A program made the position numbers and the translations under genes. The notes below the pieces were generated by a model. That model worked only from the letters and a program-made list of their open reading frames with translations. It made no database searches and was not told where the DNA came from. From assembly GCF_003352065.1 (NCBI RefSeq), contig NZ_CP025803.1:2025574-2089573 (forward strand): 64,000 nt of DNA, written 5' to 3'. This document shows positions 42,857-50,075 of this stretch, one piece after another. How positions within the stretch are numbered: the first letter of the stretch is position 1; each line of letters begins with the position of its first letter. This DNA is from Sulfitobacter sp. SK011. Its GTDB lineage: Bacteria; Pseudomonadota; Alphaproteobacteria; Rhodobacterales; Rhodobacteraceae.

Positions 42857-42952
42857 TTCCCAATTCCAAAGGTGTTGATAGAGTGGCGACACCTGAAACG
42901 ACCCGCGCGCCATGATTGCGAAGCGGGCACTCTATCTGGGAGGAGTATCTCT

Positions 42953-44041
42953 ATGGACCGTCGTTCATTTCTGAAGACGTCTGCACTGGGCGGCACAGCC
43001 GCTGCCGCGACAACCTTGGCCGCACCTGCATATGCTCAAGGCAAGCGCACACTCACAATGGTAACATCATGGCCACGCGGCTTTGCCGTTCTGGACGATG
43101 CGGCCACATACCTCAACAACATGGTCAATGAGATGTCTGACGGCACGCTGACCATCGACAAAAAAGCCCCCGGTGAACTGGTTGGTGCGTTCGAAGTATT
43201 CGACGCTGTTTCCTCTGGTCAGGCCGACATGTACCACTCCGCTGACTATTACTTCATCGGTCAGCACCCTGCTTACGCGTATTATACAGCCGTGCCTTTT
43301 GGCGGCACAGCGCAAGAGCTGACAAACTGGTACCACCACGGTGGCGGCCACGAGTTGCACAACGAACTGGGCGAGATCTTTAACCTCAAGTCTTTCCTTG
43401 CAGGGAACTCCGGGTCACAGTCCGGCGGTTGGTTCCGCAATGAAATCAATTCCGCCGCAGACTTCAATGGTCTGAAATTCCGCATGCCGGGCCTTGGCGG
43501 CAAAGTGCTGGGTGAACTGGGTGCTTCTGTTCAGAACATCCCCGGCGGTGAACTTTATCAGGCGCTGTCATCCGGCGCGCTCGACGGTCTTGAGTGGGTT
43601 GGCCCCTTCGCGGATGAACGCGCGGGTTTCCAGGAAGTCGCGAAAGTCTACTACACCGCTGGTTTCCACGAGCCGGGCTCCGGCCTTGCGGCTGCAGTGA
43701 ACCTTGATGTCTTCAACGAGCTGTCCCCGGCGCACCAGAAGATCATCGAATACGCAGCGATGGCGACAACACACACCCAGCTTGCCGAAACACTGGCCAA
43801 CAACGGTGCGGCGTTGACACGTTTGCAGGCACAGGGCGTGAAAACCCTTCAGTTCCCTGACGACGTCTGGGATGCCTTCGGTGCGGCGTCTTCCAAGGTG
43901 ATGGACGAAAACATGGGCGATGAGCTTTTTGCACGCACACGCGAAAGCTTTGAAGCCTCGCTGACATCGTCCGCTGAATGGCTGTCCAAGTCTGACGCAT
44001 TCTATGTTGAGCAGCGCGAGCGCGTGCGGAACGCAGGCTAA
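42953..44041 (+). CDS. TRAP transporter substrate-binding protein (DctP/TakP-like)
   Basis: This 362-residue periplasmic protein starts after GGGAGGAG with a twin-arginine signal (MDRRSFLKTSALGGTAAAA ending in AYAQ). The mature sequence opens TLTMVTSWPRGFAVLDDAAT and contains the conserved arginine of the binding pocket in FNGLKFRMPGLGGKV and the GGELYQALSSGALDGLEW segment. It most resembles the TakP type, which binds 2-oxo acids such as pyruvate or 2-oxobutyrate; related proteins bind lactate or mannitol-type ligands. It heads an operon with two membrane subunits and is followed by a stem-loop. Confidence 0.92.
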   Translation: MDRRSFLKTSALGGTAAAATTLAAPAYAQGKRTLTMVTSWPRGFAVLDDAATYLNNMVNEMSDGTLTIDKKAPGELVGAFEVFDAVSSGQADMYHSADYYFIGQHPAYAYYTAVPFGGTAQELTNWYHHGGGHELHNELGEIFNLKSFLAGNSGSQSGGWFRNEINSAADFNGLKFRMPGLGGKVLGELGASVQNIPGGELYQALSSGALDGLEWVGPFADERAGFQEVAKVYYTAGFHEPGSGLAAAVNLDVFNELSPAHQKIIEYAAMATTHTQLAETLANNGAALTRLQAQGVKTLQFPDDVWDAFGAASSKVMDENMGDELFARTRESFEASLTSSAEWLSKSDAFYVEQRERVRNAG

Positions 44042-44060
44042 TCCTGCCACCATACTATTC

Positions 44061-44087
44061 CAGAGGCCGCAGTTCTTGCGGCCTCTG
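44061..44087 (+). promoter_or_regulatory. Intercistronic hairpin between TRAP binding protein and permease genes
   Basis: CAGAGGCCGC (44061-44070) and GCGGCCTCTG (44078-44087) form a perfect 10-bp stem with loop AGTTCTT, 20 bp after the binding-protein stop. No T run follows. Such hairpins usually stabilise the upstream mRNA so that the binding protein outnumbers the permease. Confidence 0.75.
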
Positions 44088-44170
44088 GGCACACGAACAG
44101 ACCATCATTGGGATGATGGTCGTCTGCGCAAGCAGGGCATCAAGCCCGGCACGCATGGGAGGGGACATTA

Positions 44171-45139
44171 ATGGCCGATGAAATCGTATGTTCGGGATTT
44201 TTCCGCGCAGCTGAGGGCGCAAAGCTCAGCTGTCTTGATAAATTCCAAGATAGCGGCATGATCCAGTTCTTCTTCGGTAACATACTGGAAGCCTTCTATA
44301 ATTTCTTCGCCGCACTGCTGAACCCCGGTATGTGGCTCAACTGGTCGAACGGTGAATCGCTGATGCGGTTCATTTATTACGGTGCATCGGTTGAACTTTT
44401 CTTCGTCTCGCTGACCCTGATGATCATCATCACCGCATATGGCATGTATAACCGTGCCTTCATGTGGGGCTGTGTGAGGGGCCTTGAGGGCTTCGTGAAC
44501 GGAGTGGGCAGGCTCTTTGCCTGGGCCGGCCTGCTGATGGTGCTGCAACAGATCATTATCGTCTTTATGCAGCGGATTTTCACCCGGCCGGACATCTCGA
44601 TTGGCTTTGGCATTCCGCTGCAATTTGACATCTCGTGGTTTGCAGAAGAATTGAAACTTTTCAATGCTTTGGTGGTCTGTCTTTGTGTATCCTACACCTT
44701 TGTGCAGGGCGGGCATGTCCGGGTTGACCTGTTTTACGCAGGCGCGAAATTCCGCACGAAAAAGTTCGTCGACATGTTCGGCGCGCTGTTTTTCATGATC
44801 CCTTTTGCAGTGGTGACATGGCTTTACGGATGGTTCTTCATGTGGCGCCATCTGGTCACGCCAAATCCATCGGCGTCCGACAGGCTGGACCTGCTGTTGC
44901 GCAAATCCAAATTGCTCAAGTGGAACGTCGAAACCATCGGCTTCTCACCCAATGGCTTCAATGGCTATTTCCTGTTCAAGCTGCTGCTGATCGCATTCTG
45001 CCTGATGGTGATGCTGCAAGCGGTGGCGGTCTTTTACCGCAGCTGGTGTGAATTCCGCGAAGGGCCAGAGAGCGAAAACAAATATCTCGACAAGGACACA
45101 CTTGGCGAGGGCGAAGAAGCCTATGAGGGAACCCACTGA
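44171..45139 (+). CDS. TRAP transporter small permease (DctQ-type, enlarged)
   Basis: This 322-residue membrane protein fills the DctQ position. Usual DctQ proteins have about 160-220 residues and four helices; this one has a hydrophilic N-terminus (MADEIVCSGFFRAAEGAKLS), two extra helical segments and a long loop (MWRHLVTPNPSASDRLDLLL). The DctQ core is recognisable in LVVCLCVSYTFVQGGHVRVDLFY. GGGAGGGGAC precedes the ATG. Its stop overlaps the large permease start by one base (TGATG). Confidence 0.87.
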   Translation: MADEIVCSGFFRAAEGAKLSCLDKFQDSGMIQFFFGNILEAFYNFFAALLNPGMWLNWSNGESLMRFIYYGASVELFFVSLTLMIIITAYGMYNRAFMWGCVRGLEGFVNGVGRLFAWAGLLMVLQQIIIVFMQRIFTRPDISIGFGIPLQFDISWFAEELKLFNALVVCLCVSYTFVQGGHVRVDLFYAGAKFRTKKFVDMFGALFFMIPFAVVTWLYGWFFMWRHLVTPNPSASDRLDLLLRKSKLLKWNVETIGFSPNGFNGYFLFKLLLIAFCLMVMLQAVAVFYRSWCEFREGPESENKYLDKDTLGEGEEAYEGTH

Positions 45140-47493
45140 TGCTGTTTGGTCTCGACGGGGTCGAAGTCGGCCTGATCATCGTTTTTGTCTGTCTGTTTGG
45201 CGGCATCCTGTCTGGTTTCCCGGTGGCGTTTGCCATTGGCGGCGCGGGCATCATCTCGTTTGGCATCATTGCCGCGATGGACAGCGCAGGGTTGCTGATC
45301 CATCAGGCGATTGACACCTCAAGTGCCGCTTACCGTGATCTGGTAAACTCCGGGATCAAGCAGGATACGATATCTGTTTTCAGGTACCCTGATCTGCCGC
45401 GCATGGCAGAATCGGTGTTTCCGCAAGGCTGGGAAGTGGCGCTGGACCGCAACGTCAGCTTTATCGTGAACCGCATGAATGAACGCGTGCTGGCGGGCCA
45501 GTCGATTGAGACATTGCTGGCGGTTTTGATGTTCGTCTTGATGGGCATCACGCTGGAACGCTCCAAAATCGCCAACGATCTGCTCACCACAATGGCGCGG
45601 GTGTTTGGCCCGCTGCCGGGTGGTCTTGCTGTTTCGATTGTTGTGGTTGGGGCGTTTCTGGCGGCGTCGACCGGCATCGTCGGGGCCACGGTTGTAACCA
45701 TGGGCCTGCTGGCGCTGCCCACAATGCTGCGCAACGGCTATTCGCCCGAATTGTCGACCGGCGTCATTGCGGCCTCTGGCACCTTGGGCCAGATTATTCC
45801 GCCCTCAATCGTGATTGTTTTGCTCGGCACGCTGGCCGGCGACCTCTATTCCGCAGCACAGGAAGCACGCGCAACCGCTGCGGGCTGTACCGACGCGCTG
45901 ACGTTCCTGGGGGAGCCTGCGGTCGTCTCTGTTGGCACGTTGTTTCAGGCGGCTTTGTTGCCGGGCATCCTGCTTGCGCTCCTTTATGCGCTCTATGCCT
46001 TTGGATATGCGCTGCTGAACCCCGACAAGGCCCCTGCGGTGCCCATGGGCTCCACCAATGCAGAGCCTGTGACACGCGGCGAGGCGTTCACATGGTTCCT
46101 TGGTGCGCCGGTCCTTTTGATTGTCGGCACAATTTTCCTTGGCAACCTTGGCATTGTCGGCAGCCAGTCCACAACGGTATCAAGCTATTCAGACATCGGC
46201 GATGCAGCCAGCCTGCGCACCAATGTCGGGCCAGACTGTCAGGCGGCGATGATTGATCTGCATGGTCAGGAAAAATGGGATGCAGCACTAGCCGAACAGG
46301 CCACAATCGATGCCGCCGGTGGCATCGTGCAAAGCGAAAAGCTGAGCGAAGAAGCTCTGGCCGAAAAGCAGGCTTTGAAAATCTCGGATGCCGCACCGAT
46401 TGGGACGGGCGTAGCGATCATCCTGATCCTGCTTTCGCTCTTTATGACAACAGCGCGGGGCGTATCACCGTCATCGGATGCGCGGCCATTGATCATCGGG
46501 GCAATTGGCGTCGTTTTGACCGTGTTGGTTGATATATTGCTGGTGGGGCCGCAGACGACGTCGGGCACCATGGTTGTGCTGATGGCACTCCCCTTTGCCT
46601 TGGTGATGTACGGTGTCGTTTATGCGACCAAGCTTTGTGTCGGTAACGAATTGATCCGTGTGGTGTTTCCACCGCTGGTGTTGATCATTGCGGTGCTGGG
46701 TTCAATCCTGGGCGGGATCACCAACCCGACCCCTGCGGCTGCTTTGGGTGCCGGTGGGGCGCTGATGCTGGCGGCCTATCGCAAGCTCAAGGATCAGGAC
46801 AGGTCGCCCAAGGTGATCATCTGGTCAACGCTGGCAATCATCATCTGTATTCTCGTCGGCGTGAACTTTGATCTGCGGATCAATCAGGCCGGTGTGAGCT
46901 TCGAATCCTGGATCGCCTTCTTTGTGGCCTATGCGGCCTATCTCTATGCGGTCTTTGGCCTGCTGTTTTCCTGCTGGATTTTGTACACCTCCGGCGTGCT
47001 CAGCCCGGTTGTGCGTGAAACGGCCAAGGTGACATCCATGGTGTTCACCATTCTGATCGGGTCGCAACTGCTGAACCTTGTGGTGATCAGCTTTGGCGGG
47101 GAACATTACATCCAGCAATTCCTGAAAAGCTTCGACAATGAATTGACGGTGTTCCTGATCGTGATGCTGGTGCTTTTCGTGCTGGGCTTTGTGCTCGACT
47201 TCCTTGAGATCATTTACATCGTGGTGCCGATTGTCGGGCCGGTGATTTATGGCGGCACGTTTGACCCCAAATGGGTGACCATCATGATCGCGGTGAACCT
47301 GCAAACCTCGTTCCTGACGCCGCCCTTTGGTTTTGCGCTGTTCTATCTGCGCGGGGTCGCACCGGCCAGCGTAACAACCGCGCATATATATCGCGGCATC
47401 ATCCCGTTTGTCCTGATCCAGGTGGCGGGGCTGGCGATCCTGTGGCTGTTCCCGGCGATCGTGACAATCGTGCCGGATCTGATCCCGAACTGA
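45139..47493 (+). CDS. TRAP transporter large permease (DctM-type, enlarged)
   Basis: This 784-residue protein is nearly twice the usual DctM length (about 425-450). The family core is clear: GGILSGFPVAFAIGGAGIISFG, GATVVTMGLLALPTMLRNGYS, ASGTLGQIIPPSIVIVLLG, GGITNPTPAAALGAGGALML, and VNLQTSFLTPPFGFALFYLRG. The extra length is an early insertion (residues about 55-125) and a large central block with a soluble loop rich in Ala and Glu (about 345-415) plus added helices. It translocates the substrate with sodium. A terminator follows. Confidence 0.9.
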   Translation: MLFGLDGVEVGLIIVFVCLFGGILSGFPVAFAIGGAGIISFGIIAAMDSAGLLIHQAIDTSSAAYRDLVNSGIKQDTISVFRYPDLPRMAESVFPQGWEVALDRNVSFIVNRMNERVLAGQSIETLLAVLMFVLMGITLERSKIANDLLTTMARVFGPLPGGLAVSIVVVGAFLAASTGIVGATVVTMGLLALPTMLRNGYSPELSTGVIAASGTLGQIIPPSIVIVLLGTLAGDLYSAAQEARATAAGCTDALTFLGEPAVVSVGTLFQAALLPGILLALLYALYAFGYALLNPDKAPAVPMGSTNAEPVTRGEAFTWFLGAPVLLIVGTIFLGNLGIVGSQSTTVSSYSDIGDAASLRTNVGPDCQAAMIDLHGQEKWDAALAEQATIDAAGGIVQSEKLSEEALAEKQALKISDAAPIGTGVAIILILLSLFMTTARGVSPSSDARPLIIGAIGVVLTVLVDILLVGPQTTSGTMVVLMALPFALVMYGVVYATKLCVGNELIRVVFPPLVLIIAVLGSILGGITNPTPAAALGAGGALMLAAYRKLKDQDRSPKVIIWSTLAIIICILVGVNFDLRINQAGVSFESWIAFFVAYAAYLYAVFGLLFSCWILYTSGVLSPVVRETAKVTSMVFTILIGSQLLNLVVISFGGEHYIQQFLKSFDNELTVFLIVMLVLFVLGFVLDFLEIIYIVVPIVGPVIYGGTFDPKWVTIMIAVNLQTSFLTPPFGFALFYLRGVAPASVTTAHIYRGIIPFVLIQVAGLAILWLFPAIVTIVPDLIPN

Positions 47494-47516
47494 TCCTTGC
47501 GGCCATTGTGAATATC

Positions 47517-47558
47517 ATGAGGGTGCCCATAGCTTCTGGGCACCCTCATACATTTCAG
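47517..47558 (+). terminator. Terminator-like hairpin after the TRAP operon
   Basis: ATGAGGGTGCCC (47517-47528) and GGGCACCCTCAT (47538-47549) form a perfect 12-bp stem with a 9-base loop, 24 bp after the large permease stop. The downstream T run is short (ACATTT), so termination may be partial or bidirectional with the convergent bpt gene. Confidence 0.75.
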
Positions 47559-47630
47559 GGCATGACCGCGCCTGATTGCCGTTTCTTCGGCACGTACATG
47601 ATCGAAAAATGAGGGGGTGCCTGCCTGCGC

Positions 47631-48446
47631 CTAGCGGCGGGCCATGTCGGGCAGGGCGATGTTGGCGACCTGTTCCGAAATCGGATCATTGCCAAGCGGG
47701 TGGCTGTCCGGTTCAAAACTCTCAGGGTCTTTCAGCTTTTGCCAGGCACCGCCCATATAGATCTCAAGCCCTGAAAACTTGGCTTTATAGCCCATTTTCT
47801 GGCTGCCGGGCACCCAATACCCCAAATAGACATACGGCAGGCCTGCCGCACGCGCGATTTCGATGTGATCGAGAATGATGTAGTTGCCCAAGCCGTCGCG
47901 GGGACGGTCGGGCGTATAGAACGAATAGACCATGCTGACGCCATCGCCCAGAACATCTGTCAGGCAAACGCCGATCAATTCCCGTGTATCGGGGTCGGTA
48001 TATTCGATCACCCGGCTGCGAATGGGAGTTTCCTCGACCATTGCGGCAAATTCGAACACATCCATGTCGGCCATACCGCCGTCTGCATGGCGGCTGTCGA
48101 GATAGCTGCGAAAGAGCGCATATTGATCTTCGGTCGCCCAAGGCGATGTGGCACGACGGATCAGGTGTTCACTGCGCTTAAGCGTGCGTTTCTGGCTTTT
48201 GCTGGGGGTAAACGCGGCCACATCGATACGTGCGGACAGGCACGCGGCGCAGTCAGAGCAGGACGGACGATAAAGCACGTTTTGTGAGCGTCGGAACCCC
48301 TGACCAGACAGGCTGTCATTCAGCTCGGCAGCATTTTCACCCTGCAACGCCGTGAACAACTTTCTCTCCATCCGGCCCTCAAGATAAGGGCAGGGCTGGG
48401 GGGCTGTCACATAGAACTGTGGCGTTAAGGGAAGCGTGTGGCGCAT
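47631..48446 (-). CDS. bpt: Aspartate/glutamate leucyltransferase (arginyl-tRNA-protein transferase family)
   Basis: This 271-residue enzyme transfers leucine or arginine from tRNA to N-terminal acidic residues, tagging proteins for ClpAP (N-degron pathway). The N-terminal cysteine-rich motif ([29 protein letters not shown]) and the C-terminal core ([49 protein letters not shown]) are intact. The bacterial Bpt form lacks the longer eukaryotic C-terminus, as here. Confidence 0.94.
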   Translation of the reverse strand: MRHTLPLTPQFYVTAPQPCPYLEGRMERKLFTALQGENAAELNDSLSGQGFRRSQNVLYRPSCSDCAACLSARIDVAAFTPSKSQKRTLKRSEHLIRRATSPWATEDQYALFRSYLDSRHADGGMADMDVFEFAAMVEETPIRSRVIEYTDPDTRELIGVCLTDVLGDGVSMVYSFYTPDRPRDGLGNYIILDHIEIARAAGLPYVYLGYWVPGSQKMGYKAKFSGLEIYMGGAWQKLKDPESFEPDSHPLGNDPISEQVANIALPDMARR

Positions 48447-48517
48447 GAGATTCCGTCGTTAGATGTCAGATGATAACAACCCACCCGCCAGCCGCCAAGT
48501 AACGTTTTGCCAAATGG

Positions 48518-48955
48518 TTACACGCCGCGACGGCGGTTCACGGCAACCGAGCCAAGCACCATATCCGACAGTCCTTGCTTGCGCGCGGACACACACATTA
48601 AAACAACCGATATCAATTGCAGCGGGGCCACCGCCCATGAAAAGGAATAGCCAAGCGTGTGAAAGAGGGCAGTGCCAAAATCAAAGGGCTGATCGCGCAG
48701 ATCGCGCAATTCCATCCCCATCAGGCGCATGCCCCAGGTGGCGGACCCCGTGGTTATCGTGATGACCCGGTAGATAAAGCCAATCACCAGCATCAGAAAC
48801 GGGAAAAAGAAGATACCGGTGAATGCGGTAAAGGGCAGGATCATCAGGCACATTGCAACGATCACAATCATGTCCACCACCCACGCCAGCAAGCGTTTGG
48901 TGGGAACACCATCGTAGAATTCAGGTTGCGTATCCGGGTCGGGCGTATGGGGCAT
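48518..48955 (-). CDS. RDD family membrane protein
   Basis: This 145-residue protein has the RDD signature: KRLLAWVVDMIVIVAMCLMI with the conserved Arg and Asp in helix 1, a middle hydrophobic pair (GIFFFPFLMLVIGFIYRVITI), TWGMRLMGMELRD, and a third helix before SDMVLGSVAVNRRRG. RDD proteins are small membrane proteins, some acting in ion transport. It lies between bpt and a DUF2852 gene on the same strand. Confidence 0.88.
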   Translation of the reverse strand: MPHTPDPDTQPEFYDGVPTKRLLAWVVDMIVIVAMCLMILPFTAFTGIFFFPFLMLVIGFIYRVITITTGSATWGMRLMGMELRDLRDQPFDFGTALFHTLGYSFSWAVAPLQLISVVLMCVSARKQGLSDMVLGSVAVNRRRGV

Positions 48956-49025
48956 CTAAAAACATCTCTGACATGGTTTTGCCCCCCAACCAAAGGTCGG
49001 GAGGCGGGGGGAGGTTTGGTTTGGC

Positions 49026-49436
49026 TCAGGCCTCGGTTGGGCCTTCGCTGCGCTTGGCGCGTTCGTCCATGAACTGGTCAAACTCTGCCTTGTCCTTGGC
49101 TTCCCGCAGACGGGTGAGGAAAGCTTCAAAGTTTGTTTGCTCTTCTTCCAACCGGCGCAGGGTATCAGCCTTGTAGGCGTCAAAAGCGGCGTTGCCAGTG
49201 CTGCGTGTCGGCATTGAAAAGCTGCGGCTGCGGGTTGCGCAGGATTTACCAGAAAACATGCGTTTACTCCAGATCATGTACATCAAAAAGGCGAGGCCAA
49301 CAGGCCAGAAGAAGACAAAGCCGAGGACCATCGCGGCGATCCATGCGCCTTTGCCTTTGTCATCAAGCCAACCCTCTGCGCGGGCAAACCAGCTGGCGCG
49401 CGGGGCAAAGCCTTGCTCGGAGGTAAGTGTGGTCAT
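49026..49436 (-). CDS. DUF2852 family membrane protein
   Basis: This 136-residue protein has one strong transmembrane segment (AWIAAMVLGFVFFWPVGLAFLMYMIW) followed by a basic linker (SKRMFSGKSCATRSRSF) and a C-terminal coiled coil (NAAFDAYKADTLRRLEEEQTNFEAFLTRLREAKD). This matches DUF2852, a Rhodobacterales/Rhizobiales family of unknown role. Two copies of a palindromic operator lie 58-134 bp upstream of its start. Confidence 0.88.
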   Translation of the reverse strand: MTTLTSEQGFAPRASWFARAEGWLDDKGKGAWIAAMVLGFVFFWPVGLAFLMYMIWSKRMFSGKSCATRSRSFSMPTRSTGNAAFDAYKADTLRRLEEEQTNFEAFLTRLREAKDKAEFDQFMDERAKRSEGPTEA

Positions 49437-49493
49437 CTGTTTGGTGCCTTTCGGGTCAAGAGGGATGGGCCGTGTGGCCCTGAGGGATTATGA

Positions 49494-49570
49494 ATGTGAA
49501 TGTCTTTCACATCACCAAGATTGGCATTTGCAGGCGAGCTTGCAAGGGCTAATGTGAATGTTTTTTACAT
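49494..49570. promoter_or_regulatory. Two copies of a 19-bp palindromic operator upstream of the DUF2852 gene
   Basis: ATGTGAATGTCTTTCACAT (49494-49512) and ATGTGAATGTTTTTTACAT (49552-49570) share 17 of 19 bases and both have dyad symmetry ATGTGAA-N5-TT(C/T)ACAT. Their starts are 58 bp apart, between the ybaK-like stop and the DUF2852 start. They look like paired sites for one dimeric regulator, whose identity is unknown. Confidence 0.7.
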
Positions 49571-49579
49571 TTATCTATT

Positions 49580-50047
49580 TTATGACGTAAAATCAAATAT
49601 TTCCGCGCTAGATATTTCGACGATTTTTTGCGGTGACAGACCAAAAACATGGTGCGGCGTGCCTGCAGCCGCCCAAATAACGTCGAAATCCAGCAATCTG
49701 CGGTCGAACCACGCACGTGGTCTGGTCAGATGCCCGATCGGGGCGACACCGCCAATCGCGAACCCGGTCTTGGCACGGATCAGGGCCGCGTCTGCTTTGC
49801 CCAAGGGTTCCCCGGCAAGGGCGGTGGCGCGGCTCAAATCAACCTGATTGCCGCCCGCCGTGATAAAGAGCAGGGCCGCGCCCGACCTCTCACCACGCAG
49901 GATGATCGATTTGGCAATCTGATCGACGGCGCAACCAAGGGCCGAAGCAGCATCCTGGGCTGTGCGGGCAAGGGCGGTTTCGCGGATATCCGGGTCAATC
50001 CCTGCGCCTTGCAGGCTGGCGCGTACACGTTTCAGGCTCTTGCTCAT
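49580..50047 (-). CDS. YbaK/EbsC-family aminoacyl-tRNA deacylase-like protein
   Basis: This 155-residue protein matches the YbaK/ProX editing fold: TAQDAASALGCAVDQIAKSIILRG, LLFITAGGNQVDL, the pocket segment GFAIGGVAPIGHL and VWAAAGTPHHVFGLSP-like IWAAAGTPHHVFGL. Such proteins hydrolyse mischarged tRNAs. The start at 50047 (MSKSLKRVR) is only 28 bp from the divergent glnE start. Its exact tRNA substrate is not clear. Confidence 0.9.
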   Translation of the reverse strand: MSKSLKRVRASLQGAGIDPDIRETALARTAQDAASALGCAVDQIAKSIILRGERSGAALLFITAGGNQVDLSRATALAGEPLGKADAALIRAKTGFAIGGVAPIGHLTRPRAWFDRRLLDFDVIWAAAGTPHHVFGLSPQKIVEISSAEIFDFTS

Positions 50048-50075
50048 TGCGCGACACTGACGCAAAGCTGTGGGC

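Noticed and set aside
48972-49020. CCCCCC...GGGGGG repeat between the RDD and DUF2852 genes as a terminator
   Set aside because: The arms are separated by other G-rich sequence, the stem is only about six pairs, and no T run follows on either strand.
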